Shown piece by piece: positions 1 to 12,200 of a stretch of 64,000 bases of DNA. The notes beneath the pieces were generated by a model, which was given only the letters and a program-made list of their open reading frames with translations, was not told the origin of the DNA and did not search any database. A program made the translations under genes and the position numbers. The stretch's first letter is position 1. Each line of letters opens with the position of its first letter. This DNA comes from Agelas oroides. Taxonomy: Eukaryota > Porifera > Demospongiae > Agelasida > Agelasidae. Where the stretch lies: NCBI GenBank assembly GCA_949130485.1, contig OX422186.1:1901313-1965312 (forward strand), written 5' to 3'.

Positions 1-1
1 T

Positions 2-868
2 GAAGTGCTTGGAGTTAGTAAGTTTGATTCTCCTCTTCACTTGCCACCAGGCCTTCGAGATAGTAGCCCTCAGCATCAGTTCTCTTTTATCAGAAGCATT
101 GCTGTCCAGGTAGTTGAGAAGTGTGGAGTGGTAGGTGCAGCCCTTACTCGTGAAAACGTTGCGGAGATCAAGGATGGTGTTTACAACTACGCTCGAGTTC
201 TATGTCATTTTGGGTCGCTAGTGATGGAATTGGTTGATGCTTGGGCTGAGGGTGATGGTGAGCGAGTGTTTCGGTGCTGGCGGCTCTTCCTCCCACACTT
301 CATCATAGCAAACTGTCGCAAATATGCCCTGGAAGCATTACGCCTACAATTCCAGGTGAAGGCAGTACTATCACCTCATCTGGCACATCACATCTTGTGG
401 GATCGTTTTATTAATACCAAAGGGGGAATGGGCAAAAACATCCCCTGCGATCTCCATAACGAGCATGTGAATAAGTTGCTCAAGGAAGTTATAGCTAATA
501 TGGGCTCAAATATGACAGAAGTTGCTCTCCGACGGGCTGCTCAATCTGTTAGTGCTATCCAGGCTATATGTCAGAGATTTGATAAAATTTCAGGGGTACC
601 ATTTGGCACACAAGCACATTCTACTAAGTCAGATGAAAAGGATGTGGTTCGAGTAACAGAGGCTGTCCTGAAGCAGAAACTGTTTGTAGTTACTCAAGGA
701 AGGAAGCACCATGCATATCCCAAGATACATACAAATCCTCTGTGGAATTGGAAACACAGGAAAACAAAGGAATGGATCGAAACTAAGAAGAAACAATTCA
801 TAAAATACCAAGGAGCAGTCAGAGAAGAGGACGACTCTGATCCTGAGGCAGCCGACAGTGAAACATAA
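2..868 (+). CDS. DUF6589-type protein, C-terminal part (5' end outside window)
   Basis: The frame is open from base 2 to a TAA at 866-868, so the start lies upstream of the window. About 288 residues are visible. The segment around residues 145-165, with the pattern D-L-H-x-E-H-x-N followed by a basic stretch, matches my memory of the C-terminal part of DUF6589 proteins, which are often multicopy and thought to be transposon-linked. A Lys/Arg-rich segment (about 250-270) and an acidic tail (EEDDSDPEAADSE) follow. The gene ends 369 bp from the end of a convergent RecQ-type helicase gene, which suggests a two-gene mobile element. No splice site is needed within the visible part. The biochemical role is unknown to me. 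Recognition rests on motif memory, so a different transposon protein is possible. Confidence 0.6.
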   Translation, partial: EVLGVSKFDSPLHLPPGLRDSSPQHQFSFIRSIAVQVVEKCGVVGAALTRENVAEIKDGVYNYARVLCHFGSLVMELVDAWAEGDGERVFRCWRLFLPHFIIANCRKYALEALRLQFQVKAVLSPHLAHHILWDRFINTKGGMGKNIPCDLHNEHVNKLLKEVIANMGSNMTEVALRRAAQSVSAIQAICQRFDKISGVPFGTQAHSTKSDEKDVVRVTEAVLKQKLFVVTQGRKHHAYPKIHTNPLWNWKHRKTKEWIETKKKQFIKYQGAVREEDDSDPEAADSET

Positions 869-1237
869 TGCATTTATATATGAATAACACTGTGTGCATT
901 CTTCACTTTTATATAATTAACACACCACTTAACACATGGTATTTTTTGCTGGTACCACTAGGCTATATACAATTTCTTTTCAACTTAATTATTGGGCACT
1001 CAGAAGCACATTATGCTGCTGCTGATGGCAAATTCATGCATAGGAAATGCACCATGCTTTAGTAGTTACCTCTTAAATAACCCAATGTATATTGCCTGGA
1101 CATGCAATTAACACCATAATTTCAATGGCATAAAAATTTAATTTGTAGCGTAGGGCAATAGGCAACACTTGAGTGGTATAGAAACATAGCCTGATAAGTG
1201 CAATGTTATAAACTTCTATATAGCTTCATAACTTACT
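869..1237. other. spacer between the two convergent genes
   Basis: This 369-bp AT-rich gap separates the stop codons of the DUF6589-type gene (+) and the RecQ-type gene (-). It must hold both 3' UTRs. I see no convincing additional coding region in it; a 64-codon open frame at 868-1062 lacks any recognisable feature. Confidence 0.6.
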
Positions 1238-2781
1238 CTATGTCTGTCGTAAATACATCTTAGCACACACATCACAACAAGTGTTTGGGTTTGGACCAGG
1301 CTTTGAACAGGTAGGGTCAAAATAGTGTAGTAGCCACTGTCGACGACATCCAGTGTCATTCTCCAAGTACCTCCTCACAGCTATTACATCTTCATCTCTT
1401 GTGCTTGTTGGCTGTTTCTTTACTGGACAATCAGAAGCCTTCCAGAACACAAGTGATCGTGCTGCATCCCCACTGCGTCCTCCTCGGCCACTCTCCTGGA
1501 AATAATCATCTATGCTCTGGGGTGCTCCATAATGGTAAATAGTGTTCACATCTTTCAGATTCACTCCCATTCCAAGAGCTATTGTGGCAAAAACCACTCT
1601 TACAACACCATTTGGGTCAGTTAAACTTTTTAAGATTACGTCTTTGTTGTGATCAGGAGTTCCAGAATGGAACATGCCGAACAAACGATTGTCACTGATT
1701 TGTTGGGCTCCAGATGGGTAGTATGAGCTGTCTCCCAACTCAAAATGAAAATGTGCGTAAATATCTGCGCACATGTTCATTGTTCGGCAATAAATGATGA
1801 CACGTGGAGCTCTATTCTGGTGATCTTTTAGTGAGGACAGCACTGGTTTCATGTCGGTCTCAATGTCTGAACGCTGGTAAACTTCATAGAAGATATTAGG
1901 TCGGTCTGGAGATTTGTAAACGTACTCGTAATCCACCATGTTAAGGCTCTGTATCACTTCCTCTCGAATACTTCTAGTGACTGTTGCAGTACAGGCAAGA
2001 TATGGCACACCTGAAGGAACGAGTGCTCTTACTTCATGTAGACGACCATATGCAGGCCGAAAATCCTTGCTCCTGCATGAGATTACATGTGAAATGAAAG
2101 AAGGCAAGGATTATATCCATGCATGGCATGAAATTAATCAGTTGAATCGGCTAGGACAACCTTTTAACAGGAAGATATGGTTCATTGTTCATACTGGCTA
2201 CACATGTACATAATAATTTAGACAAGCATGGAATTCTTGTGCGTATACGCATGCATAAACTGCACTTACCATTTCGACACACAATGAGCCTCATCCACGA
2301 CGACAGCGACGACTCTGTCAGATATAACTGGGTTCTCAATTGCCTCTCTCCACCTGGATCCTACTAAAGCCTCTGGTGCACAAAATAGCAAACTGCACTT
2401 GCCCAAATCATCTTCAGTAGCCAATAACTCTTGTTTCACACCGACTCCATAGGAGATAATAGAAGCATCCACTCCCCTCCGTCTCAAGCTCAATACTTGA
2501 TCCACCATCAACGAAATCAGCGGGGATATCACCAGAACAACACTACAGCATGCGCTGTATTCACCTGATTGACTGTCAACTCGTCCTAACTTACAATCCA
2601 TTACGAAAGGTAACACCTCGTAGCACACCGACTTTCCAAACCCGGTCGGTAGCCATACGAACACGTCCTTACCATTGCAAACGGCCATAATGGAGGCTAC
2701 CTGCTCCGTCTTGAGAGTCATATTCGGGGTACCCAGCCGCTTCAGGGCATACGAGAGACCGCGGTCGAAGTTGAACTCCAT
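1238..2781 (-). CDS. RecQ-family DNA helicase, two exons, probably transposon-borne
   Basis: Exon 1 is 2270-2781 and exon 2 is 1238-2072. The 197-bp intron (2073-2269) has a GTAAGT donor and GCAG acceptor, and splicing restores the Trp codon after DEAHCVSK. The product is 448 residues if the Met at 2781 is used; an upstream in-frame Met at 2856 is possible. RecQ helicase motifs appear in order: Walker A PTGFGKS (about 45-51), motif II DEAH (about 162), SxxSKDFRPAYG-type region, the TATxT segment, motif V region IALGMGVNLKDV, and motif VI QESGRGGRSGD. A Cys-rich tail (CxxxPxxxxCCDVC) resembles the RecQ zinc-binding region. No HRDC domain is seen, so it is shorter than cellular BLM/WRN. It should unwind DNA 3'-5' with ATP. 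Its position beside a DUF6589-type gene suggests it serves a mobile element. Confidence 0.85.
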
Positions 2782-3006
2782 CGTTGACAATCGTTGTATA
2801 CGGAATGTAACAGCACTAGTATACGTTATGACGTCAAGTTTATGCGAATATAACACGATAGTTCACGATTTCCCAAGATTTCTGGGAAATTAAGCGCATG
2901 CGCAAACAGTGGATACCAGGCTCTTTCTCTCCCCGCCCACCAAGAGCCTGGGTACGAGGCTATTCACACATATATACAGTGCACCCCGGCAGCTGTAAAT
3001 ATATAT

Positions 3007-3411
3007 CACTGTAAAACAAATAGGTTACTTTAACCATATCTGTAGGTTATCTCAGTTGCACCAGAGTGATGTATGTATACATTATCAGAAGTCCCAGGGA
3101 TGCTTCTAAAATAGGTTCTTGAAATTCCATTCAAAAGCTTCTTTTTTAGTTTCTTCTATCAGAAGTCCTATTTGGCTACATTACTGGCACTTCTACCAAA
3201 ACTATGTAACCAAGCCCTTTCCAGAAATGCTAATTGATAGGCGTTCGGAAAACAAGACTGGTTTAATTAAAGAGAAGCTTCTCAACGTTTTGATTTCAAG
3301 GTCTTCAGAAGACCTGTTTGGAAGCATTCCTTGAACTTTATGATGTGTACACCATACATGCAACTGAGATAACTTTAATATGGTTGAAGTAACCTAAACG
3401 TTTTTACAGTG
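3007..3411. mobile_element. 405-bp inverted-repeat element with CACTGTAAAA ends
   Basis: The first about 50 bases (CACTGTAAAAC, then AGGTTACTT, AACCATAT, GTTATCTCAGTTGCA) reappear as an inverted copy ending at 3411 (TGCAACTGAGATAAC ... TTTTTACAGTG). The interior encodes nothing convincing. This is the structure of a non-autonomous DNA transposon. I could not identify a clear target-site duplication, so the superfamily is unassigned. Confidence 0.7.
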
Positions 3412-3892
3412 AGCTAACATCGTCATCAGTGGGCTGATTGGAAACGATCTGAAGCGGCTTATCCTACCCACACTCAAAATAGGTCTACTCTCTCTTAAAC
3501 CACTGATGTGTGTGAAAGTGTGGCTGATAATTTTCTTCACGTACATGGGATAATCATGGCGTACGGTAGTACGCCATATGTAGGGATGGCACCGAAAAAA
3601 AATTGCGGCCACATTAAAAGTGTGCAAATGACACGTCCGAAATGTCTGTGTTAGTCAGTCAAAGGCCTCCATGAGCACTATCAGGCATTATCGAGTGCTT
3701 CCATGAGCAATGGGGCTGTTAAATTCCTTAACTATGCAACCAAGACAATCCCCCAGTGCCAGTTGTGCAAGGTGATGGCATCACCAAACCTCTAGCTACC
3801 AGGATGCTGGTTTATAGGTCTTCTAAAGGAAAGGCTAATTTAATTAAAAGGAGAAGATAACTTTCTTGATTAATGTATGTGACACCCATTAA

Positions 3893-4618
3893 GGTGGCAC
3901 GGTCGTCCCTCGGCGGAGGTTAACGAAAACATAAACTTGGGTTACAGTCAGGACCAGGGTTACTCCTAGTTTCAGGGTTAGGGTTTGGTTTAGGGCAATC
4001 TTGCTTTGCCTAATTTTAAAAAGGGTTTTAGTAGCTCATTAATATATTCATGAACCCCAAATTGCCTCTCGATGGACGCATCTACACGCTCACTGTAGGT
4101 AGCGTCCCAACCACCAATGTATCTCAAATCAATCTATGCCAGCTTTTGTTCAAAGCTACTCTCAAAGTCAGGCTAGACTCATGTTTGTCACTACTCTTGG
4201 AATGGACAACTTTGACTGCACCAAAATGAATGCACATTTCGAAAAATTCACAGCTTGTCTACGGGAGGGGCTCATTCACGAGTGGAAGCAAGCATTACTA
4301 GCCCCACCTCTCCCCCTTATGTCGCTAAACAACTCACGGCTCTGTTCCACACACAGCCACCGTTCAGCTCCCTTGTCTGTCAGACTGTAGCACAAACGAT
4401 AAATTGCGTATTCTAGTTAAAGCCCAGCCCAGCACTCGAAGCACCTGGCCACGGTCACCAACTAGACTAGGCATACGGCCGCGAGACCTGGGCCTACTCA
4501 ACAAATACAGTCTTGGCCACTGTGGCCTTTCTGCTGCTTCTAGACACAAGCTTGCTTTCACAAGCAGGCATCACGCACTACTCACAGCTACTGACACTAC
4601 AGCACTCTACTAAACTCC

Positions 4619-4691
<73 letters not shown>

Positions 4692-4947
4692 TCGACCTAA
4701 GCTTATCTTCAAAGTTCCGACCACCACATGAAGGGTGCCGCCAGGCCACATCTTAACTAACTTAATTATAAACTGATTATTGGATGGCAATGCCGACAGG
4801 AAATGGGGAAAATCCCCAATTTTACGGACCGTGAACGGTTTGAGACTCCCAAAACGGACTGTGCGCTAAACTTTTAACAAGACAAAGAAGACTATCAACT
4901 TGGATTCCAGGTTTGTTGACCTTGAAAATACAGGGTACCGTGCCACC
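3893..4947. mobile_element. TTAA-flanked element with GGTGGCACGGT ends (piggyBac/Kolobok-like, non-autonomous)
   Basis: The left end reads TTAA then GGTGGCACGGT, and the right end reads ACCGTGCCACC then TTAA, giving 11-bp terminal inverted repeats directly abutting TTAA at 3889-3892 and 4948-4951. TTAA duplication is the hallmark of piggyBac and Kolobok insertions. The 1055-bp body has no transposase frame. It carries a 65-nt T tract at 4624-4688, which may be a reverse-inserted retroposon tail. Confidence 0.7.
4624..4688. repeat. 65-nt poly-T tract
   Basis: This is an uninterrupted run of T inside the TTAA-flanked element. Read on the minus strand it is a long A run, as left by a retroposed transcript. 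Its length may be affected by assembly error. Confidence 0.9.
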
Positions 4948-5099
4948 TTAAGATGCATCATGTACCACTGCTATCAAGGTTGGAGTGCCCAACTTGGAAA
5001 CTGACTTGTTCACAAACGTGAACAAGCCGTGTCCAAGCTGGGAAACTGCTTGGAAATGTACACGTGCCCAAGCCAGTGCCCTATCTGTGCATGTCCTGT

Positions 5100-5225
5100 G
5101 TACAAGCTTGAACACTCCTTGTACACTGGAGCTACTGCTTGGGCACTCCTTGTACACTAGAGCTACTGCTTGGGCACTCCTTGTACACTACACAGGTACT
5201 GCTTGGGTACTCCTTGTGCACATTC
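5100..5225. repeat. minisatellite, about 31-bp unit
   Basis: The phrase CTGCTTGGGCACTCCTTGTA recurs three to four times, with GAGCTACTG or a variant between copies, at a spacing of about 31 bp. The last copies are diverged. No coding role is apparent. Confidence 0.75.
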
Positions 5226-5310
5226 AGTATAATTAGAAAATGTAGAACATTGTGGGGGCGAGCCTGAGCAAGCTGATACAGAAATGTTATGTCACTGATG
5301 AGTGATGTAG

Positions 5311-5374
5311 TAGCCTCGTGCCCAGCTTCAGCTTCCCATTGATAGAAAGCTGGGCAGGGCTAGGAACGAGGCTA
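5311..5374. mobile_element. short MITE, TAGCCTCG...CGAGGCTA family
   Basis: A 64-bp near-palindrome begins TAGCCTCGTGCCCAGC and ends with its reverse complement AGGAACGAGGCTA. It belongs to a family with copies at 31062-31213, 34552-34629 and 61107-61201 and single ends elsewhere. It has no coding capacity. Confidence 0.65.
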
Positions 5375-6160
5375 TGATGTAACGTATCAAGTCAAGCACC
5401 CTCCTACATACATGCACATCCATTTACCATTCACAGGGGGATTTAAAGTGTGTTTGTTTTGCTTTAAATGTCAAATGTGTGCCAAATGAAAAGGCGTGCT
5501 ATGCATATATACACAATCGTAATATATAACAGTGCCAGGAGCCGACTGAGATAAAGGTTTGATTTGGATTCATGCCGGCTCTACATGAATCAAGGGAAAA
5601 AACCCAGAGCAAAACCCTTTGGTGGGAAAAAAGCTCATGGGAAAAAATCTAAATGAAAACTGGCACATTTCTACAGTACTAAAGAGAGTCTGTTCTGTTC
5701 TTCAGCACCATTCCAGGTCTTATGTTTATCTGTTCTTTGGTAAGGAAAAATACATGTGTTGGGGTGGTAGGACAGTAGCTCAAGCAGACTTATACATGTA
5801 CCTCCTAAGTGCTTAGTGAGTGACTATTGAGCTTTCAATTATCTGCTTAACACAACCAGGAAATAGCTATATACAGCATGAACAGGCAATGAGTAAGCAT
5901 GCACTTGTTTGCTGACTCAGTCCAACTAAGAAGCCACTCAATAGTCACACCTTTTCCTTGTATGAGAGGGTGGGACAAGACCATGATCAAGGAAGTAAAC
6001 ACAACAGCATGCACAAACTGGTGCCAAGTGTAACACTAAATAGTACTGAGGATATGTATATATATGTAGTCTCCCAGTAGTATAACCAGGAAGGGATGCA
6101 GCAGGATGGTAGGGAAGTGTAGACCCAGCAGGTGTGTCATCCAGTTTGGTAGCCAGTAGT

Positions 6161-7504
6161 TCATCTGGTAGTGGAGGTGTGGAGAGAGGGAAGGGCTACG
6201 AACAGGCTGCAGCATTGGCATTCTGGTGGGGTCATGCACGATATGCTGATGAAGCTTAAGAAGGGAAGCTCGTGTTCCATCGAGCAAAGCCTAGCATCTT
6301 CAACCTTACGTTCTGTTAGCCGCATGTTCTTAGCGAGGCTTGCAACACGCTGGTAAGCAAATGGGGGATCAAACATCATGTCTGAGAGGCGACGCACACG
6401 TGAACATGCAACAAACGTGAGACCTGCACTAAACTCCTTCTTTCCAATGTCGATAACTACTTTATCCAGGGTAAGCCCCTGAGCCTTGTGTATTGTGATT
6501 GCCCAAGCAAGTTTGAGAGGGATCTGTAGCCGTGAACATGCACTACCACCTTGTATCCAAGTATGTCGTTGAGGAACAATTGGAACACTTCCGTCATGTA
6601 ACGTTGGACCCCAGTATTTATCAAACTTCACCATCACAGCTAAAGGAAGGCTAGGTGGACCTCCACTCTGGTAACAAATGGCCTGGACTGTTCCCATTGC
6701 TCCATTTACAAGGCCAGCATCTCTCCATAGGTTAGAGGTGAGCACAACCCTGGCACCACAGGCAAGGCAGATAATTGGTTCAAGTCCTGAAGCATCTTCT
6801 GAAGATGCTTTGCTGGCATTGGGACCAGTGTGAACAGCTTTGATGGTGGCAATAGGCTCTCCAGCGTTACGAAGCTTGGCAACATTGTATTCGGCAACAG
6901 CTTATACTGTGGGGTGCAAGTGAAGGGCTTCACCAAAAGCAGCACTGTCCACCCGAGAATGACAATGCGTCATCAAGAGCTCCCAATCTGCAACACTTAC
7001 CTCCCCATTCCTTAAGTGAAGAAGCAGTTCTCGAAATCTTACCTGTTCTCTGTCCTGTCCATCCTGTCGCAAAACCTCAGTTAACACTACTGCCTTAGCA
7101 AACAATTGGTATGTGCTACGCCCAAGATCAGCAATGGCTGACCTGGGTACAGAAGAGTAGAGGGGGAGGTCCATAACTGGAGGAAGCTGGCCAAAGTCAC
7201 CCACAAGCAAACAAGAGTACCCTCCCAGAGCCTCACCAGCACGATGTGGAAAAGCCTGACGAAGCCTCTGGTCAACCTGCCCAAAGAGTTTCCTGCCTAA
7301 CATGGACATCTCATCAATGATGAGGTAGTCCACTCCACTAAAACTTTGCTGGAGTCGCTGAAGCTGCTCACCTTCCAATGCCTTGAACTCTCCACGTGTT
7401 GGCAGATGTAAGAGAGAGTGCAAGGTGACACCTCCTACATTGAAAGGGAGTAGGTTTGTGGGCATAACTCCCTGGTCTGGAGGTGAGCGGGAAAAAGCAT
7501 ACAT
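6161..7504 (-). pseudogene. PIF1-like helicase pseudogene (5'-truncated, one in-frame stop)
   Basis: A single minus-strand frame runs from about 7446 to 6161 and is broken once, by a TAA at 6902-6904 after HLHPTV. Upstream of the stop lie FNVGGVTLHS, Walker B DYLIIDEMSMLG, and motif III LVGDFGQLPPV. Downstream lie LTSNLWRDAGLVNGAMGTV and the C-terminal AWAITIHKAQGLTLDKVVID and VACSRVRRL motifs. This motif order is that of PIF1/RRM3-type SF1B helicases, including those of Helitrons. The Walker A segment is missing: homology stops at 7446, exactly where a dispersed repeat (7447-8644) begins, although the open frame runs on to 7504 within that repeat. No Rep/HUH domain is visible, so Helitron origin is only likely. 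Low divergence apart from one stop suggests recent inactivation. Confidence 0.85.
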
Positions 7505-8644
7505 AGTTTTGTAGGGAGTGAGTTGAGCTTTCTGAAACTGGGCTCAGTTTTGGTTGGTTTGAGTGGAGGTGTGTCGAATTTTTCTTGAAAGCCAGCATAG
7601 CCAAAATTACTGTTTTTGAGGTCAAATATGTGTTTTGACCTGTAGACTGGAACTGAAGTGGTCCCAGGACAAATCCATACGTAAAGTTTTTACTTGTTTT
7701 GTGTGTGTGTTGATGATGGGGCATATGGAAAAGCAGGAAATGGAAATGAAAAGGAAACTGGAAACTGAAAACAGAAATGGAAATGCAACCTCTTAGCTGT
7801 TGCAGTCATTCAAATGTTGTTGGTTTTCGTTCCTATAGGCATCCCAGTCCTCTCCCCGCCTCCAGTTTTCACCATCGCCGCTCCCCCCAGTTGTAGTGTA
7901 ATGTGCTCACTTGGGTCATTGTTTATGTTCTCACCAGCATTCTATCTTTGGTGTTCTATACTTAGTAACTAGCTGATTCTGTATAAATATGCCCTGTATA
8001 TGTCCTGAGATTAATGTTTGAATCAGAACACTATACCAGTATTTCTGCATTGGCAAGTATTGGGGGGGCAATGTGTTGGGAATGGGGCTATTGTACCCAG
8101 GGCCTGGGTATGAAGCCATAATTTGCTTCACACACTGCAAGCAATCAAAACTGAAAGTGGGGGAAGGCCTGGGAATGAGGCTGCAAGAGTAAGAATTCTG
8201 GCCTTAATTGTTCCAAAACAAAGTAGGTTATAACTCTCATGGTCAGAATAGCAACTACTCTCGTGCCCAGACCCTCTCACATGTGAACCAGACTAGATTG
8301 CAACATTGCTTGCCACATGAGCGCTACTCAAAAGCAGTAATCACAAAGCACAAGAGTGAAGGCAAAGCACATGACTCATAAAGCCAGTCCTATAACCATT
8401 GCTAAGTAGAATACATGAGTAATGACTAAGCACACTATGAAGAAAACATTGCAGCAGTGATTGGTGTGTTTTTTGTTCCCATTTCCGTTTCTAATTTGCT
8501 GAGGGACTAAAATTTGAGTTTTTTGGCATTACCAGGTGGAGAAAGCAGTTCGGTACAATGTGAATCTTGTGTACACTTAGACATTACCCATCCATCCGTC
8601 CACATGACTCAGAGATTTGTGATTCAAGGTTGTCCTACCTTAAG
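7447..8644. repeat. dispersed repeat, copy 1, interrupted by a second element
   Basis: Bases 7447-7717 closely match 62059-62333, and 8497-8644 closely match 62382-62535, in the same orientation. The about 780 bp between the two halves is another transposon (7719-8491). The repeat therefore predates that insertion. Its left edge coincides with the broken 5' end of the PIF1 pseudogene. It contains no recognisable coding sequence or terminal inverted repeats. Confidence 0.8.
7719..8491. mobile_element. non-autonomous element with GGGCATATGG ends, copy A (right end truncated)
   Basis: This is the same family as 33409-34253, but inverted relative to it. It begins GGGCATATGGAAAAGCAGG followed by a GGAAATG-rich tract, and ends at CCCATTTCCGTTTC, lacking the final CTGC...CCATATGCCC seen in copy B. 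It interrupts the repeat described at 7447-8644. No protein is encoded. Confidence 0.75.
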
Positions 8645-9218
8645 GGCTTTTCAGAACTTACCTCTTGGAAATATGTGTACTGTTTCTTAAGCATTATCAT
8701 GCATGGTCCACGGATAAGCCTAGCAACTCCATTGACAACACTGTGAGTGATACTTTGACATATTTGGATAGTACAGGATTGTCCATTGACTACCTTTACA
8801 GATCATACATTCTTACACAACCTTGTGTTGAATTAGTAGAACATGTGTACCAACATGACAAGCCTTACTTTGGTCTAATGCTTCACATCAGCTTCTCCCT
8901 TCCCTCAAGAGCCTAACACACTAGCATAAATGATAGCTTTCAAGTGCATCAGGTCTTTCATTACTGATATGACCACTGGTATTGGTGCTTCCCCACTAGA
9001 CACTCTTTTGTGAATACAATTTTGATGTTTAACTCCAGTATGTAGATATATTTGGAAAGAATATGACATTAACACCACCATATGTACATATGTTCTGTAG
9101 CTAGATATGTGGTGCTCTTTCTACTGTATAACAATAATATAATCTGTCTGTGAAATGGTATGTATGTGTCACTATTACAGTAGCTGCACCAGGCAACTGC
9201 TTCCAACATAATTATTCC

Positions 9219-12200
9219 CTAACGTACATGATCGACTGAAGCTACATTTAAGCCTAGGCGTTGCTGCTTTAAAATGGCTATGCAGTTCTCAGGAATGTCG
9301 TTGAAACCCAAACTGTAAGGAAAGAATTGAAATTGATATTCATACACAGTAAGTCACCTTACACTTAACTTTGTTATTGTTGTTGTTTTTGTTGTTGCTT
9401 TTAAATCTTCAAAATGCAACATAATAATGTTAAAGTATGCCCATATCTGCATATTAAAATAATAAGGCAGGGTGCTTTCATAAATGAATTGTTGATTTCA
9501 TATAAATCCCCCCTATATCAATGTACTGTATGTAGTTTGAGCTTCAAGAAACTGCTATTATACAGATGAAACCGTACTTGAGAGTCTTCAGATTCGTGTT
9601 CTGTTGTACATAAGCAACCAACATCAATCCACCAGTTTGAGTGATTTTATTGTCTGCAATACTGTAGTTGGAAAGTGTACACACCCACAATAGGCACAGT
9701 AAGAAGCATGACAGTACATTCACAGAACAGTAAGAGTAATGTTTAATTAATTAACCCTTTAAGCACTGATGATGCCATTTGGTGTTACATGTTATCAGTT
9801 GGCACAATCTGTTTAAAGATAGGTTTTGCACTAGCAAAAAGGGTGGGATAGGGGGAGGTGGGCAGGCTTACTCACAAAGTGGCCTACAGTGGGTTAAATT
9901 GTTGTGCTCAATGCAAGAATACTACGAGCGTTAACCATGCCTATCAAATATTTCAGAACTCATTACCAATACAAAATGATAAAAACGATAGGGTATGTAT
10001 TTACAATGTAAATCATCAAAATACTGTGTTAAAATATTTTTGTTGGTCTGGGTCGCAACGAAAATTAAGGGCACATAAATTTTCGACAGTGAATTATAAA
10101 AAAATTCTTTTACAGTGAGAAAATAAAGCTTAGGTATCTGACTTGTTTGCAGGATATATGTCATCAGCGACAAATGGACTGGATAAACCTGGTTATGATT
10201 AAGCAGCTACAGTGCTATGTAATGCATTGCTTTCACCTTGTCAAGTCGACACTATGATTGTTGGTTCACCCTGTCTGTCCTCACTAGTGATCGATCTTCA
10301 CAAACAAAGCACATATGTAGCTTCAAAGGTAGCAGACTCTTGCAAACTATTTTATGTGGTGCTACAAGCTGACTTTATATGAAAAAATTTCTGTGACAAT
10401 TTTCGTAGCCCATCAGTTTCTTTGAAAATTGTTTAACATGAAAATTTATCTTACAAAATTTTTTAACTTAAATACTTTCAGATTTTGGTACTACTACATG
10501 TAGCTGCAATGTTCAGGACTTACTTCATGTATTCCAGGCAGAAGTTTGGATGCCCTTGTTGCATTACTTCTGTGACCATGTCAATTATACCTTTATCACA
10601 CAGCAAGTTGCCTTGAAGGCTGTAAATTAAGATTGGTGAACAAGGTTGGAAAATGCAGGTGACAACAAAGTATTTTCCATGAAATGCAGCTTGTGAAAAA
10701 CATGTATGTACGTACTATAAATTTATGGCCCTACCCCTTGCTACAATTAAAGTGACCATCCTTCATGCTGTATGATCCAAATTACACCCCAAGTGGAAAG
10801 AAAAAATAATGAATGAATATATAGAAGTTGGCTGGCTTTGTTTATCAGCTCGCCTCTATGTGCCTTCAATTATCACCAATTAGCATCACCACATGCAGGC
10901 ATCCTGAGTAGGCATTTAGTATCACTCTACATGCATTGGCTATTCACACACACTGGCTATTCACACACACACACACACACACCAGCTTTTTAACTGGATT
11001 TGATTTCCTTTTCCACCATTATAGCTATGTAGGCTTCCACACTATGTGCAGTGGGTTAGCTTAATGATTTGTATATAGACAGGACAAACTGGTTTGTCCA
11101 CCTGCATTCAAGTCACCATTTTCTTTCCACTTGGGGTGCAGTTAGCCTCGATCCCCAACAAAATTAATTTGCAGTTATATAGCAATCTTACTTTAAAGAT
11201 CTGAGTCCTGGTAGCTGATGGATTCTTGCAACAAGTTTTCCAGAGGTAAGTCCACATTCACGCAAGCTAAATATGAGTGCAGTGGAAACTTTCGAATCAA
11301 GATAGGCTTGGATCCTGAACAGTGAAGTGTCTTTAATTTACAAAATGTAGAGACAAAAATAAATGAAGTTCTAGTTTGTCATGATTCAGTAGCAAGTTCG
11401 AGAAGTATTTATGAAAGATATTTCTAAAATCAACATACGTATTGACATTACACCCCAAGATGCAAGTTAAAGGACCCGCGTAATATAATATAATATAACT
11501 AACTAATATTGTGTCACCTTGCGTGGGCGGATCAAAGAAGCCGCACGCACTTTAAGGAAGCAAGATCCCGCCTTGCCTGAGAACCGTGCTTTAACCAGGT
11601 GTGAAGGTGCTTTAACCAGGTGTGAAGCATGCTTTAACTGGGTGTGAAAAGTAATTAACCCAGCATTGCTTGTACATGGACAGTACAGTATATATGAAAC
11701 ATAGCTATATGACACGGAATGCATGCACGAAGCAGCAAGACAAAATGAAAAAAGCAGCTTGCGTACTCCTAGAACAGCGCTCAATTGAGTCATATTCAAA
11801 TTTGTTCGTAGCGCTACACAGCGGACTTTTGAACACTTTTTCGTTTCAACTACTCTTTTCTAAGCCTCGCAGAGAGAGCAGCAACGCTTTAAATACGCTA
11901 GAACTGCACACATTATTACGCCCGACCTAGCTACTCACGCTTACATGCGGTGAGCTGCGTAAAAAAAGTGATTTTACCTCGTTTGGGCCATAAAACTTAC
12001 AGTTCTTTATTCCTGCTTGCGTTCTTCGATTTACGATGGCAGAATTTGTCATCGCTGAAAGCTGAACGGCCTAGCAGTGAGTAAATAATGCTACAGATTC
12101 AGCCACGGCAGCAATGCTCGATTTGAATTGAGAAGCCAGCTAAACACATTTGCATGACGTCACACTTGGCAACAACCGTGTTTGACGTCATTTGCTTAGC

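Larger units (their letters stand above)
2782..6160. other. gene-free, transposon-rich spacer
   Basis: No credible gene is seen. The interval contains three inverted-repeat elements (3007-3411, 3893-4947, 5311-5374), a minisatellite at about 5100-5225 and a diverged copy of the TAGCCTCG element at about 2894-2961. The segment beginning GCGCATGCGCAAACAGTG near 2894 is also found near 29472. Confidence 0.7.

Noticed and set aside
4513..4790. Open frames rich in Phe or Lys
   Set aside because: They are translations of the 65-nt T tract and have no independent support.
11267..11314. Longer version of the 11192-11266 LRR exon
   Set aside because: A phase-compatible acceptor at 11315 exists, but the one at 11267 has a better pyrimidine tract and starts at the same LRR position as neighbouring exons; the long form remains possible as an isoform.
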